DNA of 64,000 bases from Streptomyces antibioticus (GCF_002019855.1 NZ_CM007717.1:3745636-3809635); one strand, 5' to 3'; shown: positions 50,061 to 58,721, counted from the stretch's first letter. Made by a program: numbers and translations. The notes: generated by a model from the letters alone, not told the origin.

Positions 50061-51602
50061 TCAGTGGGCCATCACCGGCACCGCGCCCTCGGCCTCCTGG
50101 TCGCCCGAACCGGCCACCGCGCCCGCGCCCATGTCGGGCTTGCCGGCGTTGACGAGGGTGAAGGCGATCGCCGCGGCGGCCACCAGGATCCCGACGGCGA
50201 ACCAGATCGCGCTGGTGTAGCCCTCGACCATGCCCTCCAACTGCACGAGCTTCTGCTGCGGCCCGGAGGTCGCGGAGGCCATGTGGTCCTTGATGTACGC
50301 CGTGGTCGCGGACGCGGCGATCGTGTTCAGCAGGGCGGTGCCGATCGCGCCGCCCACCTGCTGCGAGGTGTTGACCATCGCGGAGGCGACACCGGCGTCA
50401 CGCGGCTCGATGCCGTACGTGGCCAGGGACATCGCCGGCATGAACGCCGTACCCATGCCGAGGCCGAGCAGCAGCATCGCCGGCAGCAGGACGGCCGCGT
50501 ACGAGGAACCGATGTCCAGGCGGGTCAGGAACAGCATGCCGAGCGCGGCGACCAGGAAGCCCGGGCCCATCAGCAGCCGCGGCGCGACCCGGGTCATCAG
50601 CCGGGTGCCGATCTGGGTGGAGCCCGTGATCATGCCCGCGATCATCGGCAGGAAGGCGAAGCCGGTCTTGACCGGCGAGTAGCCCTTCACGATCTGGAGG
50701 TAGTAGGTGAGGAAGAGGAACAGGCCGAACATCGCGATGATCGCGAGGCCGAGGGAGAGGTAGACACCGCCGCGGTTGCGCTCGGTGATGACGCGCAGCG
50801 GCAGCAGCGGCGCCTTGACCTTGGACTCGACGACGACGAACGCGGCCAGCAGCACCGCCGAGGCGACGAACATGCCGACGGTCACGGAGTCGCTCCAGCC
50901 GTCCGACTCGGCGCGCGTGAAGCCGTAGACCAGCGAGACCAGGCCGAGCGTGGACAGGACGACACCCGGGATGTCGAGCGCGGAACGGTTGCGGCCGCCC
51001 TCCGGCTCACGGATGACGAAGTACGCGCCGGCCGCGGCGACGATCGCGAACGGGATGTTGACGAAGAACGTCCAGCGCCAGTCCAGGTACTCGGTGAGGA
51101 ATCCGCCGAGGATCAGACCGACGGCACCGCCACCACCGGCGATCGCGCCGTAGATGCCGAACGCCTTGGCACGCTCCTTGGCGTCCGTGAACATCACGGC
51201 GAGCAGCGAGAGCGCGGCGGGCGCGAGCAGCGCGCCGAACGCGCCCTGGAGCGCGCGGGCGCCGAACATCATCGCCTCGTTGGTGGCCGCGCCACCGAGC
51301 GCGGAGGCCACGGCGAAGCCGCCGAGACCGGTGACGAAGGCGCGCTTACGGCCCCACAGGTCGGCGATCCGGCCGCCGAAGAGCAGCAGACCACCGAAGG
51401 CGAGGGCGTAGGCGGTGACGATCCACTGCCGGTTGCCGTCGGAGATGCCCAGGTCCTGCTGGGCGGAGGGCATCGCGATGTTCACGATGGTCGCGTCGAG
51501 GACGACCATGAGCTGGGCGATGGCGATGAAGGCCAGCGCTTTCCAGCGGTTGGGATCGGGGACGCCGGTCGCGCCGGGGGCCTTCTGGGCTGTTTGAGAC
51601 AT
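50061..51602 (-). CDS. DHA2-type MFS multidrug exporter
   Basis: The product (513 aa from ATG 51602; GTG 51614 adds four residues) has 14 predicted helices, MVVLDATIVNIAMPSAQQDL (motif D1), GGRIADLWGRKRAFVTGL (motif A) and GAIAGGGGAVGLILGGFL (motif C). It is a proton antiporter of the EmrB/QacA type. It converges on the MarR gene and follows a TetR gene about 100 bp upstream on the same strand, which may repress it. The C-terminal tail is Gly/Ala-rich. Confidence 0.9.
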   Translation of the reverse strand: MSQTAQKAPGATGVPDPNRWKALAFIAIAQLMVVLDATIVNIAMPSAQQDLGISDGNRQWIVTAYALAFGGLLLFGGRIADLWGRKRAFVTGLGGFAVASALGGAATNEAMMFGARALQGAFGALLAPAALSLLAVMFTDAKERAKAFGIYGAIAGGGGAVGLILGGFLTEYLDWRWTFFVNIPFAIVAAAGAYFVIREPEGGRNRSALDIPGVVLSTLGLVSLVYGFTRAESDGWSDSVTVGMFVASAVLLAAFVVVESKVKAPLLPLRVITERNRGGVYLSLGLAIIAMFGLFLFLTYYLQIVKGYSPVKTGFAFLPMIAGMITGSTQIGTRLMTRVAPRLLMGPGFLVAALGMLFLTRLDIGSSYAAVLLPAMLLLGLGMGTAFMPAMSLATYGIEPRDAGVASAMVNTSQQVGGAIGTALLNTIAASATTAYIKDHMASATSGPQQKLVQLEGMVEGYTSAIWFAVGILVAAAAIAFTLVNAGKPDMGAGAVAGSGDQEAEGAVPVMAH

Positions 51603-51701
51603 GGAGGTACCCACTTCGGGACTTCGTGACGGAAAAAAGGTGAGATAAGGGGCGGCGCGTCGGTAGGGACGGCCGTACGAATGACTAGATGGCTGGTTGG
51701 C

Positions 51702-52355
51702 TCACTGGGCCTGGCGCAGATCCTCCATGGTCACGGCCGTGCCCGGCAGGGCGGAGCGGGCGGGGGCCCGCAGCCCGTCCAGGAACAGCTGGAGATGCCG
51801 GTGGACGAACCGGTCGGCGCTCAGACAGGCGGTGCCCGCCGGGGGCCGGCTGAGCTGGGCCACCGCGATCATCAGGTCGCCGACACCGACGTCGGTCCGG
51901 AGCTGCCCGGCCTCCTTGGCGCGGTTCATGACCTGCTCGATGATCTGCTCAGCACGTTCGCGGGCGGCCTCCAGGTCGGGGTGGTGCTGGTCGAAGGTGC
52001 TGGCGACCATCGGGCACAGCGCGCTGATCCGCTCGTCGGCGGCGACGTGCACGAACCGTTCCAGCGCCCCGAACGCGTCGCCCGACTCGGCGAGCGCGAG
52101 CTGACCGGCCTGGACCGTACGGTCCAGCACCGAGCAGACGACCTCGCGAACCAGTGCGTCACGGTCGGGGAAGTTGCGGTACACCGTGGCGTTGCCGACG
52201 CCGGCCCGGCGGGCGATGTCGTCGAGCGGGACGTCCGGGCCCAGCTCTACGAACATCTCGCGGGCGGCGGTGACGATCCGCTCCCGATTGCGCAGAGCGT
52301 CGGCGCGGGGCCGGGGTGCCTTGCGCACGGCGGGTGTCGCGGTCGCGGTCTCCAC
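51702..52355 (-). CDS. TetR family regulator
   Basis: The product (217 aa) starts at GTG 52355, which has GGAG 7 nt upstream; the frame is open to 52445 through a short repeat but without support. The N-terminal domain reads LRNRERIVTAAREMFVELGPDVPLDDIARRAGVGNATVYRNFPDRDALV. The C-terminal domain belongs to the TetR_C_SbtR-like group (ALERFVHVAADERISALCPMV). It lies 99 bp before the DHA2 exporter on the same strand and probably represses it. Confidence 0.88.
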   Translation of the reverse strand: METATATPAVRKAPRPRADALRNRERIVTAAREMFVELGPDVPLDDIARRAGVGNATVYRNFPDRDALVREVVCSVLDRTVQAGQLALAESGDAFGALERFVHVAADERISALCPMVASTFDQHHPDLEAARERAEQIIEQVMNRAKEAGQLRTDVGVGDLMIAVAQLSRPPAGTACLSADRFVHRHLQLFLDGLRAPARSALPGTAVTMEDLRQAQ

Positions 52356-52394
52356 GGCGTACTCCTCGGGTCTTGGAGGTTCTCGGAGGCTCTC

Positions 52395-52421
52395 GGATCG
52401 GATGGATCGGATGGATCGGAT
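52395..52421. repeat. 9-bp tandem repeat (3 copies)
   Basis: GGATCGGAT is repeated three times, 40 bp upstream of the TetR start, in its likely promoter or leader. A related TCTCGGAGG duplication precedes it. Confidence 0.75.
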
Positions 52422-52679
52422 CCGGGGATCCACTCCCCGTTTCACTCGGACACAGGGCTAAACGGGGAGGGGGTCCCCGGTTATTTCCCGAACGGAGAAC
52501 TTTTCCGATGTGACCTGGCTCACACCCATGAGGAGGGTCGTGCGGGTGGCCGAAAAATCCTCATACCTCCCGGTAACCCACGATCGGCCCTCCCGGCGCG
52601 CGCACCGCGACACGCCGACAGAGGGTGAATGCGAGGGTGCAGCCGGTGACGGTGGCTGCCTGGAGCGAAAGGCCCCTGC

Positions 52680-54014
52680 ATGCAGCCGCAGCCCGAGACC
52701 GAGCGACCCTCCCCGGCCCGTGCCGGGGAACCGCTCCGCCGACGGATACGCCCGCGCCGCGCCGCCGCCCTCGCCTCCGTGACCGTCCTGACCCTCGCCG
52801 TCAGCACCTCCGCCGGCACCGGCCGGCTCACCCCGCCCGCCGGATCCACCCCGGCCGGCGCCGGCCCCGTCTCGCTGGCCCGCTCCTCCGCCCTCGCCCC
52901 CTGCATGATCACCGGCGACGCCGCCGTACAGATGTCGGAGGGCGTCCCCACACCCGGCGGCTACGCGCGCTCCACCGGCACCGTCCGCGCCCTCACCCTG
53001 ATGATCGACTTCCCGGACGCCCCCGGCCGGGGCAGCGCCCGCTCCCGCTACGAGGAGTTCTTCCCGCAGACCCGAGAGTGGTTCCGCACCGCGTCCTACG
53101 GCCGCCTCGACTACCGCGCCGAGACCCCGATCAAGCGCTGGCTGCGGATGCCGAAGCCGTTCCGCGCGTACGGCATAGAGCGCGGCGCGCCCTTCGATCC
53201 CGGCTACCGCGAACTCGTCCAGGACATCGTGGCCGCCGCGGACCCGACGGTGGACTTCCGCGCGTACGACCTGCTGAACGTGCTGGTGACCCCGAACGCG
53301 GGCCCGTCGGCGCTGGACACGGTCCTGTCGGTGACGTTCGCCGGGAACCGCGAGGCCCCGGTCGCCGACGGTGTGCCGGTCGCCAACGCGTCCTTCGTCT
53401 ACTCCCGCCAGGACGACGGCTCCGGCTCCTACGACCGCACCGGCTACCGCGTCCTCCCCCACGAGAACGGGCACGTCTTCGGCCTGCCCGACCTCTACAC
53501 CCAGGAGGGCGGGGGCGCGGTCGGCCACTGGGACATCATGAGCGAGGACTGGGGCGCCAACAACGACCTCCTCGGCTGGCACAAGTGGAAGCTCGGCTGG
53601 CTGGACGCGACGCAGATCGCCTGCGCGGCCCAGCCCGGCACGACGACGGAGTACACCCTCACCCCGCTCTCCCGCACCGGCGGCCCCAAACTCGTCTTCG
53701 TCCCGACGGGCCCGCGCACCGGCTACGCCGTCGAACTGCGCACCCGCGGCGGCAACGACGAGACGGTGTGCCGCCCCGGCATCCTGATCTACAAGGTCGA
53801 CGCGGACGTCGACACCGGCATGGGCCCGGTGACCGTCTACGACTCCCGCACCGACAGCGGCGGCTGCACCCGCAGCCCCAACGTCCACGCGGAACTCTCC
53901 GACGCCCCGTTCACCCCCGGCGAGTCCTTCCTCGACCGCAAACGCGACATCCGCATCACGGTGACGGGGGCGGACGTGAAGGGGGATTACCGGGTGCGGG
54001 TCAGCAGGGGCTGA
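52680..54014 (+). CDS. Secreted M6 family metalloprotease
   Basis: The 444-residue product has a basic start with RRRIRPRRAAALASVTVLTLAVSTSA, a signal peptide possibly using the Tat route. The catalytic zinc motif HENGHVFGLPDLY (HExxHxxGxxD) is followed by GHWDIMSEDWG, the Met-turn region of M6 (immune inhibitor A-like) peptidases. Homologues degrade extracellular proteins. No C-terminal PKD or MAM domain is present, so it is a short form. AAAGG precedes the ATG. The gene is monocistronic and followed by tRNA-Arg. Confidence 0.87.
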   Translation: MQPQPETERPSPARAGEPLRRRIRPRRAAALASVTVLTLAVSTSAGTGRLTPPAGSTPAGAGPVSLARSSALAPCMITGDAAVQMSEGVPTPGGYARSTGTVRALTLMIDFPDAPGRGSARSRYEEFFPQTREWFRTASYGRLDYRAETPIKRWLRMPKPFRAYGIERGAPFDPGYRELVQDIVAAADPTVDFRAYDLLNVLVTPNAGPSALDTVLSVTFAGNREAPVADGVPVANASFVYSRQDDGSGSYDRTGYRVLPHENGHVFGLPDLYTQEGGGAVGHWDIMSEDWGANNDLLGWHKWKLGWLDATQIACAAQPGTTTEYTLTPLSRTGGPKLVFVPTGPRTGYAVELRTRGGNDETVCRPGILIYKVDADVDTGMGPVTVYDSRTDSGGCTRSPNVHAELSDAPFTPGESFLDRKRDIRITVTGADVKGDYRVRVSRG

Positions 54015-54096
54015 GGCGACGGAGGGGACGATCAACCCACCGCACCCGCCGAACGGCACCCGCTACACTGTCGGCGGTGACGCAACCGTCACTGCC

Positions 54097-54169
54097 GCCT
54101 TCGTAGCTCAGGGGATAGAGCACCGCTCTCCTAAAGCGGGTGTCGCAGGTTCGAATCCTGCCGGGGGCA
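54097..54169 (+). tRNA. tRNA-Arg (anticodon CCT)
   Basis: The 73-nt gene starts GCCTTCGTAGCTCAGGGG. It has a CCGCT-CTCCTAA-AGCGG anticodon arm (anticodon CCT, codon AGG) and a GCAGGTTCGAATCCTGC T-arm, and ends CGGGGGCA. CCA is not encoded. tRNA-Arg(CCU) genes are common integration sites of actinomycete elements; an accessory region follows it directly, but I found no second copy of its 3' end. Confidence 0.95.
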
Positions 54170-54272
54170 CAGGTCAGGGGCCAGCTCAGGAGGACTTCCT
54201 CCGAGGCTGGCCCTTCGCGCTCCGCGGTTGGCTTGCGGCGCCGCTGTCCGACCCGTCCGCCAGACTCCACCC

Positions 54273-54614
54273 ATGCTCATCGCGACAAACGGCCGGGGCC
54301 ATGTGGTGAAACGCCCCTCGAAGCCGGCCATCGGAACCATGCTCGCCAACCTGCGACGCGGCAACGACCACATGGTGCTCGAACGCCAGGAGGAGAACCG
54401 CGAAGGGGACTGGTACATCCAGGTCCTCCTCCGCGACAACAACACCTACCAACTGGAGTACAGGGACGGCATTGCCGCCGAGCACTACCAGACACAGACC
54501 GTCTCACAGGAGAAGGTCCTGCACGCCCTCCTCAACTGGGCAGCCGACAAGCCGAACTGGCGCGACGGCTTCATGTGGAACAACATCGGCGCCATGTTCA
54601 CACCGGAGGCCTGA
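54273..54614 (+). CDS. Hypothetical protein (113 aa)
   Basis: The ATG at 54273 begins MLIATNGRGHVVKRPSKPAIG; no strong Shine-Dalgarno is visible. The rest is compact and alpha/beta in character: MVLERQEENREGDWYIQVLLRDNNTYQLEYRDG and EKVLHALLNWAADKPNWRDGF. It has no signal peptide. The family is unknown to me; size, acidic character and location after a tRNA among mobile-type genes resemble small immunity or plasmid-borne proteins, but that is only context. It converges on the GntR gene. Confidence 0.62.
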   Translation: MLIATNGRGHVVKRPSKPAIGTMLANLRRGNDHMVLERQEENREGDWYIQVLLRDNNTYQLEYRDGIAAEHYQTQTVSQEKVLHALLNWAADKPNWRDGFMWNNIGAMFTPEA

Positions 54615-54629
54615 CGCCCGGTAAGTCAC

Positions 54630-55421
54630 TTACGTGGCCGGGAGTTGATACGACAGGACGTAGGCATCGGCTGCCATGACGGTGTCGCAGACCTCGACGG
54701 CCCGTCCCTCGGCGTCGAAGGCGGTGCGGATCAGGTGGATGACGGGCACACCTGCCGCCAGGTGCAGCGTCTTCACTTCGGCGGGTGTGGGCATCCGGGC
54801 GCGGATCTCTTCCTCGAAGTGGTCGAGATGGTGGCCGAGTTCTTCGAGGCGGGCGTAGATGCCGCCGGGTCCGGGGTTGGGTTCCGCGATCTGCGTACCG
54901 CGCGCGATGTCGAGCGGGAGGTAGGAGGTCGCGAACTCGACGGGCCGCCCGTCGAGGAGATACCGGCGCCGACGTGCGAGCACCCGCCGGAGCGAGCCAA
55001 GTCGGGCGGAGACATCCGGGTCGGCCTTCTCCTCCTTCACCTCAAGGCTGTCGACCTGGGGATGACCACCGGCGGCGTCCGCTTCCACGAGGAACGCGGA
55101 CTTCCCTTCCTCCCGGTGACGGCGGGCGAACCGGTCGGAGGCGAGGCGCCGCACCGGCGGCCGCGGCCGCACGAACACGCCCTTGCCGTGCTCGGCGTGC
55201 ACCAGCCCCTCACCGATGAGAACGGAGAAGGAGTTGCGGACCGTCATACGGGACACCCCGTAGTGGTCCACCAACTCGGCCTCGGAAGGCAGCTTCTCGC
55301 CCTCCCGGAACCGCCCACGGTCGATGGCCTCGCGCAACTGGTCGGCGATCTGCCGGAAGACCGCACGATCACTCGTGGGGTCGAGATCACCGAGGAGACC
55401 GGAGGGAAGCGAAGGGCTCAC
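54630..55421 (-). CDS. GntR/UTRA family regulator
   Basis: The 263-residue product has the GntR domain VFRQIADQLREAIDRGRFREGEKLPSEAELVDHYGVSRMTVRNSFSVL and a UTRA effector domain (RRRYLLDGRPVEFATSYLPLDIARGT). AGGAG lies 8 nt before the GTG start. A palindrome TAGATATCTA sits between it and the divergent NUDIX gene. GntR regulators of this type control integrative plasmids in Streptomyces (KorA-like) as well as chromosomal genes; the accessory context fits either. Confidence 0.88.
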   Translation of the reverse strand: MSPSLPSGLLGDLDPTSDRAVFRQIADQLREAIDRGRFREGEKLPSEAELVDHYGVSRMTVRNSFSVLIGEGLVHAEHGKGVFVRPRPPVRRLASDRFARRHREEGKSAFLVEADAAGGHPQVDSLEVKEEKADPDVSARLGSLRRVLARRRRYLLDGRPVEFATSYLPLDIARGTQIAEPNPGPGGIYARLEELGHHLDHFEEEIRARMPTPAEVKTLHLAAGVPVIHLIRTAFDAEGRAVEVCDTVMAADAYVLSYQLPAT

Positions 55422-55434
55422 GCATGTACTCCTT

Positions 55435-55444
55435 TAGATATCTA
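55435..55444. promoter_or_regulatory. GntR operator candidate in the divergent promoter
   Basis: TAGATATCTA is a perfect 10-bp palindrome, very AT-rich for this genome, 13 bp before the GntR start and 62 bp before the NUDIX start. Confidence 0.6.
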
Positions 55445-55506
55445 GACGAGTGGGCGAGTGCAGTTGCTACGGTGGTGAGCCTAGCCATCCGAGAGGGCCG
55501 AGGAAC

Positions 55507-55938
55507 GTGAGCACACAACGCCCGCACTCCGTGAGCGTGGCCGGCGTCGTCGTCGACGACCAGGGCCGGGCCCTCCTCATCCAGCGCCGCGACAACGGCA
55601 AGTGGGAACCCCCGGGCGGCGTCCTCGAACGCGAGGAGACCATCCCCGAGGCCCTGCAACGCGAGGTCCTGGAAGAGACCGGCGTGAAGATCGCCCTTCC
55701 CGCGACCCTCACCGGCGTCTACAAGAACATGAGCGGCCTGATCGTCTCCCTGGTCTTCCGCTGTGAGGCCGCCGACGGCACCCCCACCACCGGCGACGAG
55801 ACCCGCGCCCTGTGCTGGGCCACCCGCGAGGAAGTCGCCGAACTCGCCGACGAGGCATACGCGATCCGCGTCCTCGACGCACTGGACGCGGCGTCTCCGC
55901 CGGCCGTCCGCGCCCATGACGGCGTGAAACTCGTCTAG
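55507..55938 (+). CDS. NUDIX hydrolase
   Basis: The 143-residue product has an intact Nudix box, GVLEREETIPEALQREVLEETGV (Gx5Ex7REUxEExGU), and a preceding GKWEPPGG. It hydrolyses a nucleoside diphosphate linked to another moiety; the substrate is unknown. In integrative elements of the pSAM2 type a Nudix protein (Pif) mediates exclusion, so the GntR-NUDIX pairing next to a tRNA is suggestive, but this pairing is also common on chromosomes. GTG 55507 is preferred over 55450. Confidence 0.87.
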   Translation: MSTQRPHSVSVAGVVVDDQGRALLIQRRDNGKWEPPGGVLEREETIPEALQREVLEETGVKIALPATLTGVYKNMSGLIVSLVFRCEAADGTPTTGDETRALCWATREEVAELADEAYAIRVLDALDAASPPAVRAHDGVKLV

Positions 55939-55984
55939 TCCGAACCCGCTGCACATGGCGGCCTATCAGCATGAAGGAACTTGT

Positions 55985-56401
55985 ATGCACGAGTATACGA
56001 GTACGGTGCGAGTCTGGGGCCTTTCCTGCCCGGGCTTCCCGGAAGAGGTCAGCCGGGCCCGCCGCTGGACCCGCGACATCCTGCACGGCTCACCTCTAGC
56101 CGACGACGCCGAACTGATCGTGAGCGAACTGAGCGCAAACGCGATCCTCCACACGGCCAGCGGCAACGAGCGCGGCAGCTTCCACCTGGCCGTAGCCGTC
56201 TCGGCGCAGGTGGTCGCGGTATCGGTGACAGACGACGGAGGCACCGGCACGGCCCCCAAGGCCGAGCACCAGGACCACGACGCCGAAGGCGGCCGCGGAC
56301 TCGGCATGGTCAGCACACTCGCCCACCGGCTCGTCGTCCACGACAGCGAGGCCGGCCACACGGTCACCGCGGAACTCTTCACGAACGGACACACATGTTG
56401 A
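55985..56401 (+). CDS. ATP-binding anti-sigma-type regulator (HATPase_c)
   Basis: The 138-residue product is a single HATPase_c domain with an N-box ELSANAILHTASG, a G1 box DDGGTGTAP and a G2 box GRGLGMVSTLAHR, as in the many Streptomyces RsbW/SpoIIAB-like kinases. Such proteins bind anti-anti-sigma factors or sigma factors. GAAGGA precedes the ATG at 55985. It is followed by a small gene whose ATG overlaps its stop. A 73-bp near-copy of its C-terminal region reappears at 58722. Confidence 0.84.
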   Translation: MHEYTSTVRVWGLSCPGFPEEVSRARRWTRDILHGSPLADDAELIVSELSANAILHTASGNERGSFHLAVAVSAQVVAVSVTDDGGTGTAPKAEHQDHDAEGGRGLGMVSTLAHRLVVHDSEAGHTVTAELFTNGHTC

Positions 56402-56583
56402 GGGCGACGACCAGGCCCGGATTCTGGTGCGAGTGCTGGACCCGGAACCTGCACGATGAACAGCCGCCGACACTCATCGGCTCCTACGCCGCGCACACCG
56501 AGGCCGAGGCAAACAACTGGATCTCCACGATCCTGCGGACCATCTCACCGGCACTCGACACGGACGCGTCACAAGCAGCATAG
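56395..56583 (+). CDS. Small hypothetical protein coupled to the HATPase gene (62 aa)
   Basis: The ATG lies inside the last codons of the HATPase gene (7-bp overlap), so translation is coupled. The product begins MLRATTRPGFWCECWTRN and contains HTEAEANNWISTILRTISPAL. No family is recognised. Its coupling suggests it acts with the kinase-like protein. Confidence 0.58.
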   Translation: MLRATTRPGFWCECWTRNLHDEQPPTLIGSYAAHTEAEANNWISTILRTISPALDTDASQAA

Positions 56584-56883
56584 GAACGGCTCCACGACCA
56601 CCGCGTGAACACCCGACGAGCCCTGCTGCACCGTGTGCCCTGGACGGTGTCCGTCACCCACGCCAGCACGCTCATCACCTGGACCGTGGCCCCGGTGAAC
56701 TACCTGCCACTCCCACACCACCAGAGCATCGAACTCCCCATGTGCGCACACACCTTCAAGCCCCTAACGCCCCGAACGGCCCAGACGACCGACTGCGTTG
56801 AAACTTTCTCTACAGGCATGAGCCTTTTTCAACCTCGGCGAGGCTGCTGACGGACTCGCCCCTGATCGAGCCGGGCGGAGGCC
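56584..56883. other. Interval without a supportable gene
   Basis: A frame from 56605 to 56850 could encode 81 residues but has no Shine-Dalgarno, weak codon bias and no recognisable motif. The stretch is less GC-rich than its surroundings and may be decayed sequence. Confidence 0.45.
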
Positions 56884-57237
56884 ATGAGGAAGGATGTCTT
56901 CGTGCCCACCATGGTTGTTGAGATCCACGTGCCGTTGCTGCCGACGCCCGGCCTTCCGGACGGCTCCCACCCGTTTCCCTGGATCGAGGAGATCGAGGAC
57001 TTCCTGTCCGATCTTGAAGACCAAGGCGACGTGGAAATCTTCAACGAGGGAGAGGAGGACGGAGACGTCTACGTCTTCTTCGTAACCGGAGCCGGTGAGG
57101 GGAACCTTCTGGCGGTGGCGTCCCGCGTGGCCAGGTTGCCTGGGGTTCCTGCGGGCGTTGTTGCGGTCGTCAGCAACGACGAGGCCGAGGAGTTCGGTCT
57201 GGGGCGACGGGTGACGCTTCCACTGCCTGCGTCCTGA
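56884..57237 (+). CDS. Hypothetical protein (117 aa)
   Basis: The product reads VVEIHVPLLPTPGLPDGSHPFPWIEEIEDFLSDLEDQGDVEIFNEGEEDGDVYVFFVTG and continues with VARLPGVPAGVVAVVSNDEAEEFGLGRRV. It is acidic, soluble and has a ferredoxin-like alternation of strands and helices. GGAGG lies only 2 nt before the ATG at 56884; GTG 56902 or ATG 56911 are alternative starts. No family is recognised. It lies just before the transposase remnant. Confidence 0.58.
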   Translation: MRKDVFVPTMVVEIHVPLLPTPGLPDGSHPFPWIEEIEDFLSDLEDQGDVEIFNEGEEDGDVYVFFVTGAGEGNLLAVASRVARLPGVPAGVVAVVSNDEAEEFGLGRRVTLPLPAS

Positions 57238-57286
57238 GTACTGATGCAGAGACTCCTGGTAACGGTGGCGCCGGCTCGGAACGGAT

Positions 57287-57545
57287 CGGCAGGCCCTGCT
57301 GGTCCTGGCCCACCTGCGATGCGGACACACCTGCGCCCAACTGGCCACGGGGTCGGCATCAGCTTTAGCACCATCTTGCGGTAAGTGAGGGAGGCCGTCG
57401 ACCTACCGACCGACCGCATCGTTGCCGACCAAGCCCTTCTATGCCGGCAAGCACAAGAAACACAGCATGAACGTGTAAGTCCTGGCCGATCCGGCAGACA
57501 GACTGCTGTGGGCCTCACCCGCGCTCTCTCTGGACGTGTTGAGCC
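57287..57545 (+). pseudogene. Decayed IS5-type transposase fragment
   Basis: Translated pieces in two frames match the DDE transposases of Streptomyces IS5-family elements: RQALLVLAHLRCGHTCAQLA (from 57287), then, after a frame change and stops, DRIVADQ and, from 57435, PFYAGKHKKHSMNV-stop-VLADPADRLLWASPAL. The order and spacing fit one transposase interrupted by a frameshift, an in-frame TAA and deletions. No inverted terminal repeats were found. The remnant marks past insertion activity in this patch. Confidence 0.82.
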
Positions 57546-57567
57546 CGCAGCCGGAGATCACTCATGG

Positions 57568-57961
57568 CTAGGCAAACTCGGCGACGAAGTCTGCGCGGTA
57601 TATGGCTCGGTAGTTGTCGAGCGCCCACTGAAGAATGGTGGACCCGCGGGGAAAGTGGGCCGCGAGCTGGTCCCAGCCGAGGAAGCGCACATGGTCGGGA
57701 TCCAGAGCCGGTGATCGAGTCCCAGAAGGCATCCAAGTTCATGCCGTAGAAGCCAGGGAAGCCCAGGTCGCGCATCAGAAGCAGGTGCAGGGCGCGCTCG
57801 TCGGTCACCTCGCTGACGTCAATGGTGATCACGGCGACATGCTTGCACGTGGTTGTGCCGTTCCGAACATGCACGAGCACGGGCGGCGCAACCAACAGCC
57901 GCGTGCGGCACCAGTTCACGAGCCGTGGAACGGCCCAGTAGAACCTCGCCACGCACGGCAT
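57568..57961 (-). pseudogene. Frameshifted barstar-like ribonuclease inhibitor
   Basis: Frame one gives VITIDVSEVTDERALHLLL, then MRDLGFPGFYGMNLDAFWDSITG, the barstar core. After about 57710 the similarity continues in another frame as DPDHVRFLGWDQLAAHFPRG, STILQWALDNYRAIYRADF, VAEFA and a TAG at 57570. A single one-base change near ITGS/DPDH breaks the gene. Barstar proteins neutralise barnase-type RNases, including polymorphic toxins. No partner toxin is present. A sequencing error cannot be excluded. Confidence 0.8.
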
Positions 57962-57970
57962 GCTTTAAGT

Positions 57971-58237
57971 ATGGCGACTCGGAAGATCACCATCACTGTG
58001 CCTGAAGAGCTGGTGGAATCGATCAAGGAGCGCGTCGACCCGCGCGGGGTGTCCGGTTACATCGCCGCCGCTGCCGCGCATCAGGACGCCATGGACCGAC
58101 TGCGCGAGTTGGCCGAACGCATCGAAGAAGAACACGGCGCCGTGACGAACGACGACCAGCAGGCAGCGCTGAACCGCATCGCAGCTATGGACAGTTGGCA
58201 CGACAAGCAGCGGCCACATTCGGACGAGGCCGCGTGA
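57971..58237 (+). CDS. Antitoxin of a type II toxin-antitoxin pair
   Basis: The 88-residue product begins MATRKITITVPEELVESIKERVDPRGVSGYIAAAAAHQ, a ribbon-helix-helix-like DNA-binding start (strand TITVPEEL, then helices), followed by a charged C-terminal helix and disordered tail that would bind a toxin. Its stop overlaps the GTG of the downstream PIN-domain gene (GTGA), as in VapBC operons. The antitoxin frame is intact, while the toxin frame is not. Confidence 0.8.
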   Translation: MATRKITITVPEELVESIKERVDPRGVSGYIAAAAAHQDAMDRLRELAERIEEEHGAVTNDDQQAALNRIAAMDSWHDKQRPHSDEAA

Positions 58238-58680
58238 GCCGTACCGGCCGGGCAAAGCTGCACCGTCCGCCACAGCGCGACTTCGCGTTCGGCTGCGAGG
58301 CTCTCTCCAAAGCGGTTCAGGGCGATCGGGAGATGACTGCACTGATCAAGGCCGCTCCACGGCTCGACATCCCGATCGTCACCTCGGCACTCACGACCCT
58401 TTAGGCATGGCATCCTCGCGAAACGTCGCGGCAGGCACTGTGGAACTGGACTCTGTCCCGGCTTCGCGTAGTACACACGGACGACCAGGTGATCGCCATG
58501 GCGCGCGACATACTGAAGGCAGCCGGCCTGCACGGGCACAAATACGCCATCGACGCCGTCCTGGCAGCCGTGGCCGGACGGGAAGCCGCGCAGGGAGCGC
58601 AGGCGACCGTCTTCACGTCGGACACCGGCGACATGAATCAACTCCTCGCGGGACACCCCGTGCTGGTCGAGAAGGTCTGA
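58234..58680 (+). pseudogene. PIN-domain toxin with amber codon and lost active-site Asp
   Basis: A single frame of 149 codons reads FAFGCEALSKAVQGDREMTALIKAAPRLDIPIVTSALTTL, then TAG at 58402, then AWHPRETSRQALWNWTLSRLRVVHTDDQVIAMARDILKAAGLHGHKYAIDAVLAAVAGREA and TVFTSDTGDMNQLL. The stop (codon 57) is one substitution from GAG. Gly20 (GGC) stands where PIN nucleases carry the first catalytic Asp, one transition from GAC. The later Asp residues remain. The toxin is therefore inactive twice over, beside an intact antitoxin. Confidence 0.82.
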
Positions 58681-58721
58681 CGGGTAGCAGCCCGCGCCAC
58701 ATCCGGGGCGCGGGCGCGGCT

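Noticed and set aside
56605..56850. A possible 81-aa gene.
   Set aside because: No ribosome binding site, weak codon bias and no recognisable motif.
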